From: Thermoanaerobacterium thermosulfurigenes
Lineage (GTDB): Bacteria > Bacillota > Thermoanaerobacteria > Thermoanaerobacterales > Thermoanaerobacteraceae
Direction: 5' to 3'
NCBI RefSeq assembly: GCF_051201035.1
Contig: NZ_JBPODR010000003.1
Span: 57,912-121,911 of the forward strand
DNA: 64,000 nucleotides
Shown: positions 40,612 through 49,041 of the stretch, in pieces
Layout: every line of letters starts with the position of its first letter
How positions within the stretch are numbered: position 1 is the stretch's first letter
Program-made: the position numbers and the translations under genes
Notes under the pieces: model-generated
What the model saw: only the letters and a program-made list of their open reading frames with translations
Databases searched by the model: none
Told to the model about the DNA's origin: nothing

Positions 40612-42648
40612 ATGAAAGATTATAAAACGCAACAAATAAGAAATGTTGGATTAGTTTCACATGGAGGAGCTGGAAAAACTACGCTTACAGAAGCACTACT
40701 ATACAATGCAAAAGCCATAGATAGGATTGGGCGCGTAGAAGACGGAACAACTGTATCTGATTACGATCCTGAGGAAATTTCAAGGCAAATCTCTATATCC
40801 ACATCTGTAATTCCGATTGAGTGGAAAGACTGCAAAATAAACGTGCTTGATACACCTGGATACTTTGATTTTTTTGGCGAAGTAATCAGTGGATTGAAGG
40901 CTACCGATAGTGCTGTACTGGTTGTTTGTGCTGCATCAGGGGTTGAAGTTGGCACTGAAAAATCATTTCACATGTTAGAGGCTGAAAAGCTTCCTACTGT
41001 GGTTTTTATAAACAAGATGGATAGAGAAAATGCAGACTTTTATAAGACACTTGATCAGTTGAGAAATAAGTTTGGCAATAAAGTTGTGCCTATGACATTG
41101 CCTATTGGCAGTGAACACAGTTTTACTGGATATGTAGACCTTATTACGAATAAAGCATACGTTTACACCCAGAAGGGGGTTCAAGAGACAGACATTCCTG
41201 CTGAGATGGAAGAAAGTGCATCGCAATATAGAGAGGAGCTTATAGAAGACATTGCTGAAAATGATGAAGCCTTGATGGAAAAGTTTTTTGCGGGAGAAGA
41301 GCTTTCTAAAGACGAATTGCTTAAAGGTTTAAAGGAAGGTGTGAAAAGTAGGGACATTTTCCCTGTAGTTTGTGGGTCAAGCTTAAAAAATATCGGTATA
41401 GATGCATTGTTAAATATTATGACAGATGTTTTGCCATCGCCTATTGAGGCCAACAAATTTAAGGCTGTGGCAGATGAAAATAAACCTTATTCAGCTTTTG
41501 TATTTAAGACGATAGCGGATCCTTTTGTAGGGAAATTATCTATATTTAGAGTAGTTTCTGGAACTGTATCTTCTGACTCCACTGTGTATAATGGTACAAA
41601 GAAGGCAAATGAAAAGATTGGACAGTTGTATGTATTAAGAGGAAAAAAGCAGATACCCGTTTCAAAATTGGTTGCTGGTGATATAGGAGCATGTTCAAAA
41701 TTGCAATTTACAATGACAGGCGATACACTTTGTGATCAGGCAAATCAAATAGAATATGGCCCCATTGTATTTCCTGAGCCCACATTGGCTTTGGCAATCG
41801 AGCCTAAGGCAAAAGGCGATGAAGACAAGATAAGCAATGGACTTCAGAGGCTTCAAGAGGAAGATCAGACGTTTAAAGTCGAGAAAAATGTCGAAACAGG
41901 GCAAGTTATAGTATATGGCATGGGTGAGCAGCATATAGAAGTCATATCCAAGAAACTTCAAAGCAAATTTGGCGTAGAGTGTGTTCTTACAGAGCCTATA
42001 ATACCTTACAGAGAGACGATAAAAGGCAAATCAAAAGTAGAAGGCAAGCACAAAAAGCAGACTGGTGGACATGGGCAATACGGCCATGTATGGATAGAAT
42101 TTGAACCGTACAAAGAAGGAGAGTTTAAATTTGAAGATAAGATATTTGGTGGAGCGGTGCCAAAGCAGTACATTCCTGCGGTTGAGAAAGGACTTAGAGA
42201 ATGCATAAAAGAAGGCGTGCTTGCTAAGTACCCTGTTGTGAATATAAAAGCGACACTTTTGGATGGCTCTTTTCACCCTGTAGATTCATCTGAGATGGCG
42301 TTTAAAGTTGCTGCATCTATAGCTTTTAAGAAAGGCATGGAAGAGGCAAATCCTGTTTTGTTAGAGCCTATAATGCACGTAGAAGTAACGGTACCTGAAG
42401 AGTATATGGGAGATGTGATTGGAGACCTAAACAAAAGGAGAGGGCGCATATTAGGGATGGAGTCAAAGGGAGATATGGAGGTGGTGACTGCTGAAGTTCC
42501 TCAGGCTGAAATGGCCAAATATGCTACAGATTTAAGGTCATTGACACAGGCAAGAGGAGAATTCAAGATGTCGTTTGCAAGGTATGAGGAGGCACCACCT
42601 GCTGTTGCAGAAAAAGTCATAGAGGCGAGAAAGAAATCTCAAGAGTAA
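40612..42648 (+). CDS. EF-G-like translational GTPase (EF-G2 type)
   Basis: 678 residues with all EF-G domains, but divergent from the main FusA. P-loop SHGGAGKT at 16-23 instead of AHIDAGKT, NKMD at 133-136, and DTPGYFDF at 79-86, where Tyr83 replaces the His that activates water in EF-G and EF-Tu. Similar DTPGYFDF proteins are, to my recollection, common second EF-G copies in Clostridia; their role (ribosome recycling, stress or tetracycline-like protection) is unsettled. Own transcription unit between ptsI and malic enzyme. Confidence 0.88.
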   Translation: MKDYKTQQIRNVGLVSHGGAGKTTLTEALLYNAKAIDRIGRVEDGTTVSDYDPEEISRQISISTSVIPIEWKDCKINVLDTPGYFDFFGEVISGLKATDSAVLVVCAASGVEVGTEKSFHMLEAEKLPTVVFINKMDRENADFYKTLDQLRNKFGNKVVPMTLPIGSEHSFTGYVDLITNKAYVYTQKGVQETDIPAEMEESASQYREELIEDIAENDEALMEKFFAGEELSKDELLKGLKEGVKSRDIFPVVCGSSLKNIGIDALLNIMTDVLPSPIEANKFKAVADENKPYSAFVFKTIADPFVGKLSIFRVVSGTVSSDSTVYNGTKKANEKIGQLYVLRGKKQIPVSKLVAGDIGACSKLQFTMTGDTLCDQANQIEYGPIVFPEPTLALAIEPKAKGDEDKISNGLQRLQEEDQTFKVEKNVETGQVIVYGMGEQHIEVISKKLQSKFGVECVLTEPIIPYRETIKGKSKVEGKHKKQTGGHGQYGHVWIEFEPYKEGEFKFEDKIFGGAVPKQYIPAVEKGLRECIKEGVLAKYPVVNIKATLLDGSFHPVDSSEMAFKVAASIAFKKGMEEANPVLLEPIMHVEVTVPEEYMGDVIGDLNKRRGRILGMESKGDMEVVTAEVPQAEMAKYATDLRSLTQARGEFKMSFARYEEAPPAVAEKVIEARKKSQE

Positions 42649-42673
42649 TTTCAAATTGGGCTGTTGCACAACC

Positions 42674-42706
42674 GACTGAATAGGTCATAGTGCATCAGTC
42701 TTTTTT
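42674..42706 (+). terminator. Terminator after the EF-G-like gene
   Basis: GACTGA (42674-42679) pairs with TCAGTC (42695-42700), followed by TTTTTT. TGCAC/GTGCA in the same stretch allow an alternative fold. Confidence 0.6.
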
Positions 42707-42845
42707 ATAAGCAAAAACAAAATAGCGGGTTTCTAAATAATATCGATTGTACTTTTTAGTGATTTATCAATCTAAAGCAATAGATATTTGCAAGATTATG
42801 ATATATAATATTCTTAATATACTGTATACTTTAAGGAGGGTAACA

Positions 42846-44063
42846 ATGGATTTAAGGGAAGAAGCATTAAAATTACATAAAGAAAATAGGGGGAAAATCA
42901 GCATTTTAAGCAAAGTGCCAGTCAATGATTCAAAAGATTTGTCGCTGGCTTACACACCAGGTGTTGCAGAACCATGCAAAGAGATACAAAAAAATCCTGA
43001 TGTTGCTTATGAATACACAAACAAGGGTAACTTTGTAGCGGTTGTCACTGATGGCAGTGCCGTTTTAGGGCTTGGCGATATTGGCGCTATGGCTGGAATG
43101 CCTGTAATGGAAGGAAAAGCGGTATTGTTTAAGGAATTTGGAGGAATTGATGCATTTCCAATTTGTATTGCTACAAAAGATGTTGATAAAATCGTTGAGA
43201 CGGTTGTAAACATAGCTCCTACTTTTGGAGGCATAAATCTTGAAGATATATCTGCTCCAAGATGCTTTGAGATAGAAGAAAGATTAAAAGAAGCTTTGAA
43301 TATACCTGTTTTTCACGACGATCAACATGGGACAGCGGTTGTTGTTTTTGCTGGATTGATAAATGCTTTAAAAATTGCAGGTAAAAGCTTGAATAGTATC
43401 AAAGTTGTCATAAATGGCGCTGGTGCAGCAGGCATTGCAATAGCGAAGTTACTTATCAATGCTGGAGTTGGAGACGTTGTGTTATGTGATAGAAAAGGCA
43501 TCATTTACGATGGTAGAAATGATACAGATGTATCAAAAATATCAATTGCTAAGATTACGAATAAAGATAAGATAAAGGGAACGTTGGCTGATGCCTTGAT
43601 TGGTGCGGATGTTTTTATAGGTGTATCCGCTCCTAATGTGCTTTCAAAAGACATGGTAAAATCCATGAACAAAAATTCGATTGTATTTGCATTGGCAAAT
43701 CCAATTCCTGAAATATATCCTGAGGAGGCGAGAGAGGGCGGAGCACTTGTAATCGGAACTGGAAGATCTGATTTTCCAAATCAGATAAACAATGTGTTGG
43801 CTTTTCCAGGCATATTTAGAGGTGCCCTTGATGTTAGAGCTTCTGAGATAAATGAGGAAATGAAGATTCAAGCAGCATATGCAATTGCTGGATTGGTTTC
43901 TGATGATGAATTAAATGAAGATTACATAATACCAAAAGCATTTGATAAAAGAGTAGCTAAGGCGGTTGCATTGAGTGTTGTAAAAGCTGCTATAGATACA
44001 AATGTCGCTAGTTGCGATGTGGATATAAAAGAGATAGAGTCAAAATTGAATAAAATTTTATAG
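42846..44063 (+). CDS. NAD(P)-dependent malic enzyme
   Basis: 405 residues. Oxidative decarboxylation of malate to pyruvate, or the reverse. Landmarks: TPGVAEPCKEI, the catalytic region FGGINLEDISAPRCFEIE, HDDQHGTAVV, and the nucleotide-binding VINGAGAAGIAIAKLL. The stand-alone short form typical of Bacillota, without the phosphotransacetylase domain. AAGGAGGG (42833-42840) decides ATG 42846; the frame stays open about 100 bases further upstream without a ribosome site. Confidence 0.94.
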   Translation: MDLREEALKLHKENRGKISILSKVPVNDSKDLSLAYTPGVAEPCKEIQKNPDVAYEYTNKGNFVAVVTDGSAVLGLGDIGAMAGMPVMEGKAVLFKEFGGIDAFPICIATKDVDKIVETVVNIAPTFGGINLEDISAPRCFEIEERLKEALNIPVFHDDQHGTAVVVFAGLINALKIAGKSLNSIKVVINGAGAAGIAIAKLLINAGVGDVVLCDRKGIIYDGRNDTDVSKISIAKITNKDKIKGTLADALIGADVFIGVSAPNVLSKDMVKSMNKNSIVFALANPIPEIYPEEAREGGALVIGTGRSDFPNQINNVLAFPGIFRGALDVRASEINEEMKIQAAYAIAGLVSDDELNEDYIIPKAFDKRVAKAVALSVVKAAIDTNVASCDVDIKEIESKLNKIL

Positions 44064-44072
44064 TATGAATTG

Positions 44073-44119
44073 ACCTCCTTTGAAAAAAATAAATATAAAT
44101 TAAAAAAGGAGGTTTTTTT
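44073..44119 (+). terminator. Hairpin that is either the malic enzyme terminator or a ribosome-site lock
   Basis: ACCTCCTTT (44073-44081) pairs perfectly with AAAGGAGGT (44105-44113) across a 23-nt A-rich loop and runs into seven T residues. The 3' arm is also the Shine-Dalgarno of the 66-residue ORF whose ATG is at 44120. Confidence 0.65.
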
Positions 44120-44320
44120 ATGCCACTACATCACAGACTTTCTAATATTTATTATGGCAATAATGATTTTATAAACATAGATGACGATATTGTAAAGATG
44201 TTAAGCGCGTATGGGAAATCTAATATTAAGAGAAAAGGCCATGAGTTTATAGATGAGTACAATGACTTTTACAGTGATTGTGATTTTTATTTTAGCGAAA
44301 ATAAAAGTTATGATGAGTAA
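44120..44320 (+). CDS. Small acidic hypothetical protein
   Basis: 66 residues, unrecognised, acidic and rich in Asn, Asp and Tyr (NIYYGNNDFINIDDDIV, DEYNDFYSDCDFYF). The only ribosome site, AAAAGGAGG, is buried in the 3' arm of the preceding hairpin and followed by a T-run. So either the gene is translated under structural control or the ORF is a chance frame behind a terminator. Codon use looks normal for the window. Confidence 0.4.
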   Translation: MPLHHRLSNIYYGNNDFINIDDDIVKMLSAYGKSNIKRKGHEFIDEYNDFYSDCDFYFSENKSYDE

Positions 44321-44398
44321 AAATTAATAAATATTTGAAATATACGTTTAATCTGCTTTAAATGACGCTTAAATGGAAAAATATAAATTAAATGGTTG

Positions 44399-44426
44399 TT
44401 GACTGTATAGAAAAGAGGAATAAAAT
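44399..44426 (+). promoter_or_regulatory. Promoter of the ctsR operon
   Basis: TTGACT (44399-44404), 16-base spacer, TAAAAT (44421-44426); the start site would fall on the CtsR operator. Upstream, 44321-44398 shows no further feature. Confidence 0.65.
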
Positions 44427-44436
44427 AGTAAGTGAA

Positions 44437-44453
44437 AGTCAAAGAAAGTCAAA
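44437..44453 (+). promoter_or_regulatory. CtsR operator
   Basis: Two direct heptads AGTCAAA at 44437-44443 and 44447-44453 separated by three bases, the exact CtsR box layout (RGTCAAA N3 RGTCAAA). Indicates heat-stress control and autoregulation of ctsR-mcsA-mcsB-clpC. Confidence 0.9.
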
Positions 44454-44472
44454 GTAAGAAAGAGGTGATGGG

Positions 44473-44946
44473 ATGGCGAGGCTGAGCGATTTAATAGAAG
44501 ATTTTATAAAAAGCTTGATAGAAGAAGCTGATGAAGAATATATTGAGATAAAGAGAAATGAACTGGCTAATATTTTCAATTGCGCCCCATCACAGATAAA
44601 CTATGTACTTGAGACGAGATTCAACTTATCAAATGGATATATCATTGAAAGCAGGCGTGGTGGTGGCGGATACATTAAAATAATCAAAAGACCTGTTTCT
44701 AAGGATTGGATGGCAAAATTGATTTCAGATATAGGTGACAACATAACAGAAAGCAAAGGCAGGCTTTACATCGATACTTTATTAGAACATGATTTGATAA
44801 CCGAAAGGGAAGCTGCATTGATGAAATCTGTGCTTAACGATAAGATTTTACCTGTTGCACAGTACGAAAAGCCTATTTTAAGGGCAATACTTTTAAAGGT
44901 GATGTTAGCAGAACTTTCAAATAATTTGATAAAAAGGAGTGATTGA
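44473..44946 (+). CDS. ctsR: Transcriptional repressor CtsR
   Basis: 157 residues. Class III heat-shock repressor; winged HTH in the N-terminal half with the DNA-contacting wing RRGGGGYIKI (the conserved glycine-rich turn that acts as thermosensor), C-terminal dimer domain. It binds the operator immediately upstream. AGAGGTGATGGG precedes the ATG. First gene of the ctsR-mcsA-mcsB-clpC stress operon. Confidence 0.96.
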   Translation: MARLSDLIEDFIKSLIEEADEEYIEIKRNELANIFNCAPSQINYVLETRFNLSNGYIIESRRGGGGYIKIIKRPVSKDWMAKLISDIGDNITESKGRLYIDTLLEHDLITEREAALMKSVLNDKILPVAQYEKPILRAILLKVMLAELSNNLIKRSD

Positions 44947-44947
44947 A

Positions 44948-45475
44948 ATGTTGTGCGATAAATGCAAAGAAAGACCAGCGACAGTCCATTATACTCAAAT
45001 AATAAATGGTGTCAAGACTGAAATGAACTTGTGTGAGCAATGTGCACAAGAAGAAGGACTTTTAAACAGCGAGACATTTTCACCGTTTGTGAATTTTACA
45101 CCATTTTCTGTGCAGGATTTGTTAGCAGGGTTAATGAATTTTCTTCCAAATACAGGAAATACTTATGTAGAAGAGCAATTAAAGTGCAGCAATTGCGGCA
45201 TGACATACGACAGATTTAAAGAAACAGGCAGGCTTGGATGCAGTAGATGCTATGATTCATTTTCAGATGAATTAAATCCGCTTATAAGGAGAATTCATGG
45301 AAGCACTGGACATAGAGGTAAGATTCCAAGAAAGACTGGTGGAGCATTAAGGGCAAAGAGAGAAATAGAGGAGCTTAAAGCGAAACTGGACAAAGCAGTA
45401 AAAGAGGAAGCATTTGAGGAAGCTGCAAAATTGAGAGATAAAATCAGAGAATTGGAGAAAAAGTATGGAAAGTAG
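44948..45475 (+). CDS. mcsA: McsA, activator of the McsB arginine kinase
   Basis: 175 residues. Two zinc-ribbon pairs, CDKCKE / CEQC at the N-terminus and CSNCGM / CSRC near residue 80-100, then a C-terminal UVR coiled-coil motif (EEAFEEAAKLRDKIRELEKKYG). Activates McsB and influences CtsR stability. AAGGAG in the end of ctsR supports ATG 44948. Confidence 0.94.
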   Translation: MLCDKCKERPATVHYTQIINGVKTEMNLCEQCAQEEGLLNSETFSPFVNFTPFSVQDLLAGLMNFLPNTGNTYVEEQLKCSNCGMTYDRFKETGRLGCSRCYDSFSDELNPLIRRIHGSTGHRGKIPRKTGGALRAKREIEELKAKLDKAVKEEAFEEAAKLRDKIRELEKKYGK

Positions 45476-45484
45476 GTGATGCTG

Positions 45485-46492
45485 ATGTTTGACCATGACA
45501 ATGATGTTGTGATTTCCAGCAGAATTAGACTTGCCAGAAATTTAAGCGATATTCCATTTCCGTCTGTCATGACGGAAAGTGAGGCAGAAAAAGTTAAAGA
45601 ATCAGTGAAAAAGGCCATATTTGACAGTAAGACGATACTCTCAACGCAGTTTTTAGAGTACGACATGAAAAAAATAACTCCTCTTGAGAGGCAATCCCTT
45701 GTTGAAAGACATTTGATAAGCCCTGATCTTGCCCAAAATACTAAAAACGGCAGTGCTCTTATAAAGAACGACGGCACTGTAAGCATATTGATAAATGAAG
45801 AGGATCATTTAAGGATTCAGACTATATTTAATGGGCTTAATTTAAAAGAAGCTTGGGATCTGGCAGACAAGATTGATGATTTGATTGAGGAAAACATAAG
45901 CTATGCTTTTGACGAAAAGTTAGGTTATCTTACGGCATGTCCTACAAATGTAGGAACAGGTATAAGAGCGTCTGTGATGGTACATCTGCCGGCACTTACT
46001 ATAACTGGACAGATAGGCAATGTTCTAAACTCCGTATCTAAAATCGGAATAGCAGTAAGAGGCATGTATGGTGAGGGGACTCAATCGTTAGGCGATATTT
46101 ACCAGATATCAAATCAAGTTACATTAGGTCAAAGTGAAATAGACATAATAGAAAACCTTGAAGGCATTGTAAAGCAGATTATATCCAATGAGAGAAAATC
46201 AAGAGAGGATCTTTACAAGAAGAGAAAAGTGCAGATTGAAGACAGAATAGGTAGATCATACGGTCTTTTGACAAATGCAAAGGTAATGTCTACTCAAGAA
46301 TTCATGAAGCTTATTTCAGACGTTAGATTAGGTGCTGTTTTAAACATTGTAAATTTGGACATTCAAAAGATAGATGAGATAACAACACATATTCAGCCTG
46401 GAAACCTACAAAAAATAATAGGGAAACAGTTAGAGCCATATGAAAGGGATATTAAGAGGGCTGAGTATGTATCAAAATTGATTAAAGGATAA
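45485..46492 (+). CDS. mcsB: Protein arginine kinase McsB
   Basis: 335 residues. Phosphorylates arginines to mark proteins for ClpCP. Phosphagen-kinase fold: SSRIRLARNL near the N-terminus and the catalytic loop LTACPTNVGTG with the reactive Cys. ATG 45485 has AGGTGATG at good distance; two in-frame starts lie just upstream at 45476 and 45479. Between mcsA and clpC as in Bacillus. Confidence 0.95.
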   Translation: MFDHDNDVVISSRIRLARNLSDIPFPSVMTESEAEKVKESVKKAIFDSKTILSTQFLEYDMKKITPLERQSLVERHLISPDLAQNTKNGSALIKNDGTVSILINEEDHLRIQTIFNGLNLKEAWDLADKIDDLIEENISYAFDEKLGYLTACPTNVGTGIRASVMVHLPALTITGQIGNVLNSVSKIGIAVRGMYGEGTQSLGDIYQISNQVTLGQSEIDIIENLEGIVKQIISNERKSREDLYKKRKVQIEDRIGRSYGLLTNAKVMSTQEFMKLISDVRLGAVLNIVNLDIQKIDEITTHIQPGNLQKIIGKQLEPYERDIKRAEYVSKLIKG

Positions 46493-46511
46493 AAATTTAG
46501 GAGGTGTTTTT

Positions 46512-48944
46512 ATGGCAATGTTTGGCAGATTTTCGGAAAAAGCACAAAAAGTGCTTTATCAAGCACAGGAGGAAGCTCGCTCACTTTACCACAATTACGT
46601 GGGAACGGAGCATATCCTTTTAGGACTTATTAAAGAAGAAGATGGAATAGCATCGCGGGTTTTAAAAAGCCTTGGTGTCACTTACGAAGATATAAGAGCA
46701 AAGGTAGAATCACTTATTGGAATGGGAAATGTGCCTGGCGATGTGGTAGGATATACGCCAAGAGCAAAGAGGGTTTTAGAGCTTAGCTTTGCTGAGGCCA
46801 GAAGGTTTAATACAAATTACATCGGAACAGAGCACATCTTATTGGGACTTATTAGAGAAGGTGAAGGCGTAGCAGTAAGGATTTTGATGGAGTTAGGTGT
46901 AGATTTCAACAGAGTCAGAGAAGAAATAGTAAAGATGGTAAGCGAAGAACCTTCTGGCACTACAAATAAAGCGCAAAGAGCTAAGAATACAAATACACCT
47001 AACTTGAATCAGTTTGGAAGAGATCTTACAGAACTTGCAAGGGAAGGAAAGCTTGATCCTGTCATTGGACGCGAAAAGGAGATAGAAAGAGTAATACAGA
47101 TTTTAAGCAGAAGGACTAAAAACAATCCATGCCTTATTGGCGAACCTGGGGTCGGTAAGACTGCAATCGCCGAAGGATTGGCAGAGGCCATCGAAAGTGG
47201 TACTATACCGGAGATTTTAAAGGGCAAACGGGTTGTAACATTAGATATGGCTTCAATGGTTGCAGGCACAAAGTATAGAGGAGAATTTGAGGATAGGCTG
47301 AAAAATGTATTGAATGAGGTCATCAAGGCAGGAAATGTCATACTTTTTATAGATGAGCTTCACACTATAATAGGTGCTGGTGCGGCAGAAGGTGCCATAG
47401 ACGCATCTAATATCTTAAAACCAGCCCTTGCGAGAGGAGAGATACAAGTCATTGGTGCTACTACAATCGATGAATACAGAAAGTACATTGAAAAAGATCC
47501 TGCTCTCGAAAGGAGATTTCAACCTATAATGGTTGAAGAGCCTTCTGTTGAAGAAACGATAGAAATATTAAAAGGACTTAGGGACAAGTATGAAGCACAT
47601 CACAGGATAAAGATTACTGATGAAGCGATTGAAGCAGCAGCAAAACTTTCACACAGGTATATAACAGATAGATTCCTTCCTGATAAGGCTATAGACCTTA
47701 TAGATGAAGCTGCGTCGCGAGTCAGACTTAAGACAGTTACAGCACCGCCAGAGATAAAAGAATTGGAAGATAAATTAAATATGCTTAATAAAGATAAAGA
47801 AGAGGCTATAAGGACACAAGAGTACGAAAAAGCCGCTAAGATAAGAGATGAAGAACAAAAAGTTAAAGAGCAACTGGAAAACTTAAAATCAAAATGGCAG
47901 CAGAATTCATTAGTTAAAGAAAAAAGCGTTGGAGCTGAAGAAATTTCACAAATTGTATCCCTTTGGACTGGCATTCCAACACAGAAGCTTGCACAAGAAG
48001 AATCTGAAAGGCTTTTGCATTTGGAAGAGATACTGCATAAACGCGTAATAGGACAGGATGAAGCGGTGGACGCGGTGGCAAGAGCAATAAGGAGGGCAAG
48101 AGTTGGACTTAAGGATCCGAAAAGACCTATTGGATCGTTTATATTCTTAGGACCTACAGGTGTCGGAAAGACAGAGCTTAGCAAAGCGTTAGCAGAAGCC
48201 ATGTTTGGAGACGAATCAGCGATAGTCAGAATAGATATGTCTGAGTACATGGAAAAATTCTCTGTATCAAGGCTTATCGGTTCTCCTCCAGGATATGTTG
48301 GATATGAAGAAGGTGGAGAGCTTACAGAAAAAATAAGAAGAAAGCCATATTCTGTAATTTTGTTTGACGAAATTGAAAAAGCTCATCCAGATGTGTTTAA
48401 TATATTGTTGCAAATATTGGATGATGGAAGGCTGACAGATTCAAAAGGCAGAACGGTAGATTTCAAAAATACACTCATAATAATGACTTCCAATGTTGGA
48501 GCACAGCTTATTAAGAAGCAGACGACTTTAGGTTTTATGCCTGAAAGCAACGCAGAAAAAGAATCGTACGAAAAGATGAAGGAAAACATCTTAGAGGAGC
48601 TTAAAAAATCATTTAGGCCTGAATTTTTAAACAGGATTGATGATATCATCGTATTCCGTCAACTGACGCAGGATGACATAAGGAAGATTACTGATTTGAT
48701 GATCGCTGATTTGAATAAGAGGCTTAAAGATAACAACATAAGCCTTGAATTTACAGATGATGCAAAAGAAGAACTTCTTAAAGAGGGCTATGATGTGACT
48801 TACGGTGCAAGGCCATTGAGAAGGGCTATACAGAAAGTTGTTGAAAGTGAGCTTTCTGAGCTTATGCTGAAAGGCGAAATAAAATCTGGAGATAAAGTTT
48901 TAGTTAAATTAAAAGACGGTAAATTTGATTTTACGAAAGTTTAA
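46512..48944 (+). CDS. clpC: Clp protease ATPase subunit ClpC
   Basis: 810 residues. Hsp100 unfoldase that feeds ClpP. N-terminal repeat domain (FSEKAQKVLYQAQEEA, YIGTEHILLGLI), first AAA module with GEPGVGKT, UVR-containing middle domain, second AAA module with GPTGVGKT and the ClpP-docking loop TTLGFMP. GGAGGTG precedes the ATG. Last gene of the CtsR operon; a hairpin terminator follows. Confidence 0.96.
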   Translation: MAMFGRFSEKAQKVLYQAQEEARSLYHNYVGTEHILLGLIKEEDGIASRVLKSLGVTYEDIRAKVESLIGMGNVPGDVVGYTPRAKRVLELSFAEARRFNTNYIGTEHILLGLIREGEGVAVRILMELGVDFNRVREEIVKMVSEEPSGTTNKAQRAKNTNTPNLNQFGRDLTELAREGKLDPVIGREKEIERVIQILSRRTKNNPCLIGEPGVGKTAIAEGLAEAIESGTIPEILKGKRVVTLDMASMVAGTKYRGEFEDRLKNVLNEVIKAGNVILFIDELHTIIGAGAAEGAIDASNILKPALARGEIQVIGATTIDEYRKYIEKDPALERRFQPIMVEEPSVEETIEILKGLRDKYEAHHRIKITDEAIEAAAKLSHRYITDRFLPDKAIDLIDEAASRVRLKTVTAPPEIKELEDKLNMLNKDKEEAIRTQEYEKAAKIRDEEQKVKEQLENLKSKWQQNSLVKEKSVGAEEISQIVSLWTGIPTQKLAQEESERLLHLEEILHKRVIGQDEAVDAVARAIRRARVGLKDPKRPIGSFIFLGPTGVGKTELSKALAEAMFGDESAIVRIDMSEYMEKFSVSRLIGSPPGYVGYEEGGELTEKIRRKPYSVILFDEIEKAHPDVFNILLQILDDGRLTDSKGRTVDFKNTLIIMTSNVGAQLIKKQTTLGFMPESNAEKESYEKMKENILEELKKSFRPEFLNRIDDIIVFRQLTQDDIRKITDLMIADLNKRLKDNNISLEFTDDAKEELLKEGYDVTYGARPLRRAIQKVVESELSELMLKGEIKSGDKVLVKLKDGKFDFTKV

Positions 48945-48948
48945 GTAT

Positions 48949-48987
48949 AATTGGATACTCTCTTAAGTGAGGGTATCCAATTTTTAT
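48949..48987 (+). terminator. Terminator after clpC
   Basis: AATTGGATAC (48949-48958) pairs with GTATCCAATT (48973-48982), extended inside by C-G pairs, then TTT. Confidence 0.8.
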
Positions 48988-48996
48988 ATTTCAATG

Positions 48997-49005
48997 TGAT
49001 ATAAT
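48997..49005 (+). promoter_or_regulatory. Extended -10 promoter of radA
   Basis: TGATATAAT inside TGTGATATAATTTT; no clear -35. About 37 bases before the GTG start. Confidence 0.5.
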
Positions 49006-49041
49006 TTTAGTGATAGATATACATGGAAAGTCGGTGGAAAT

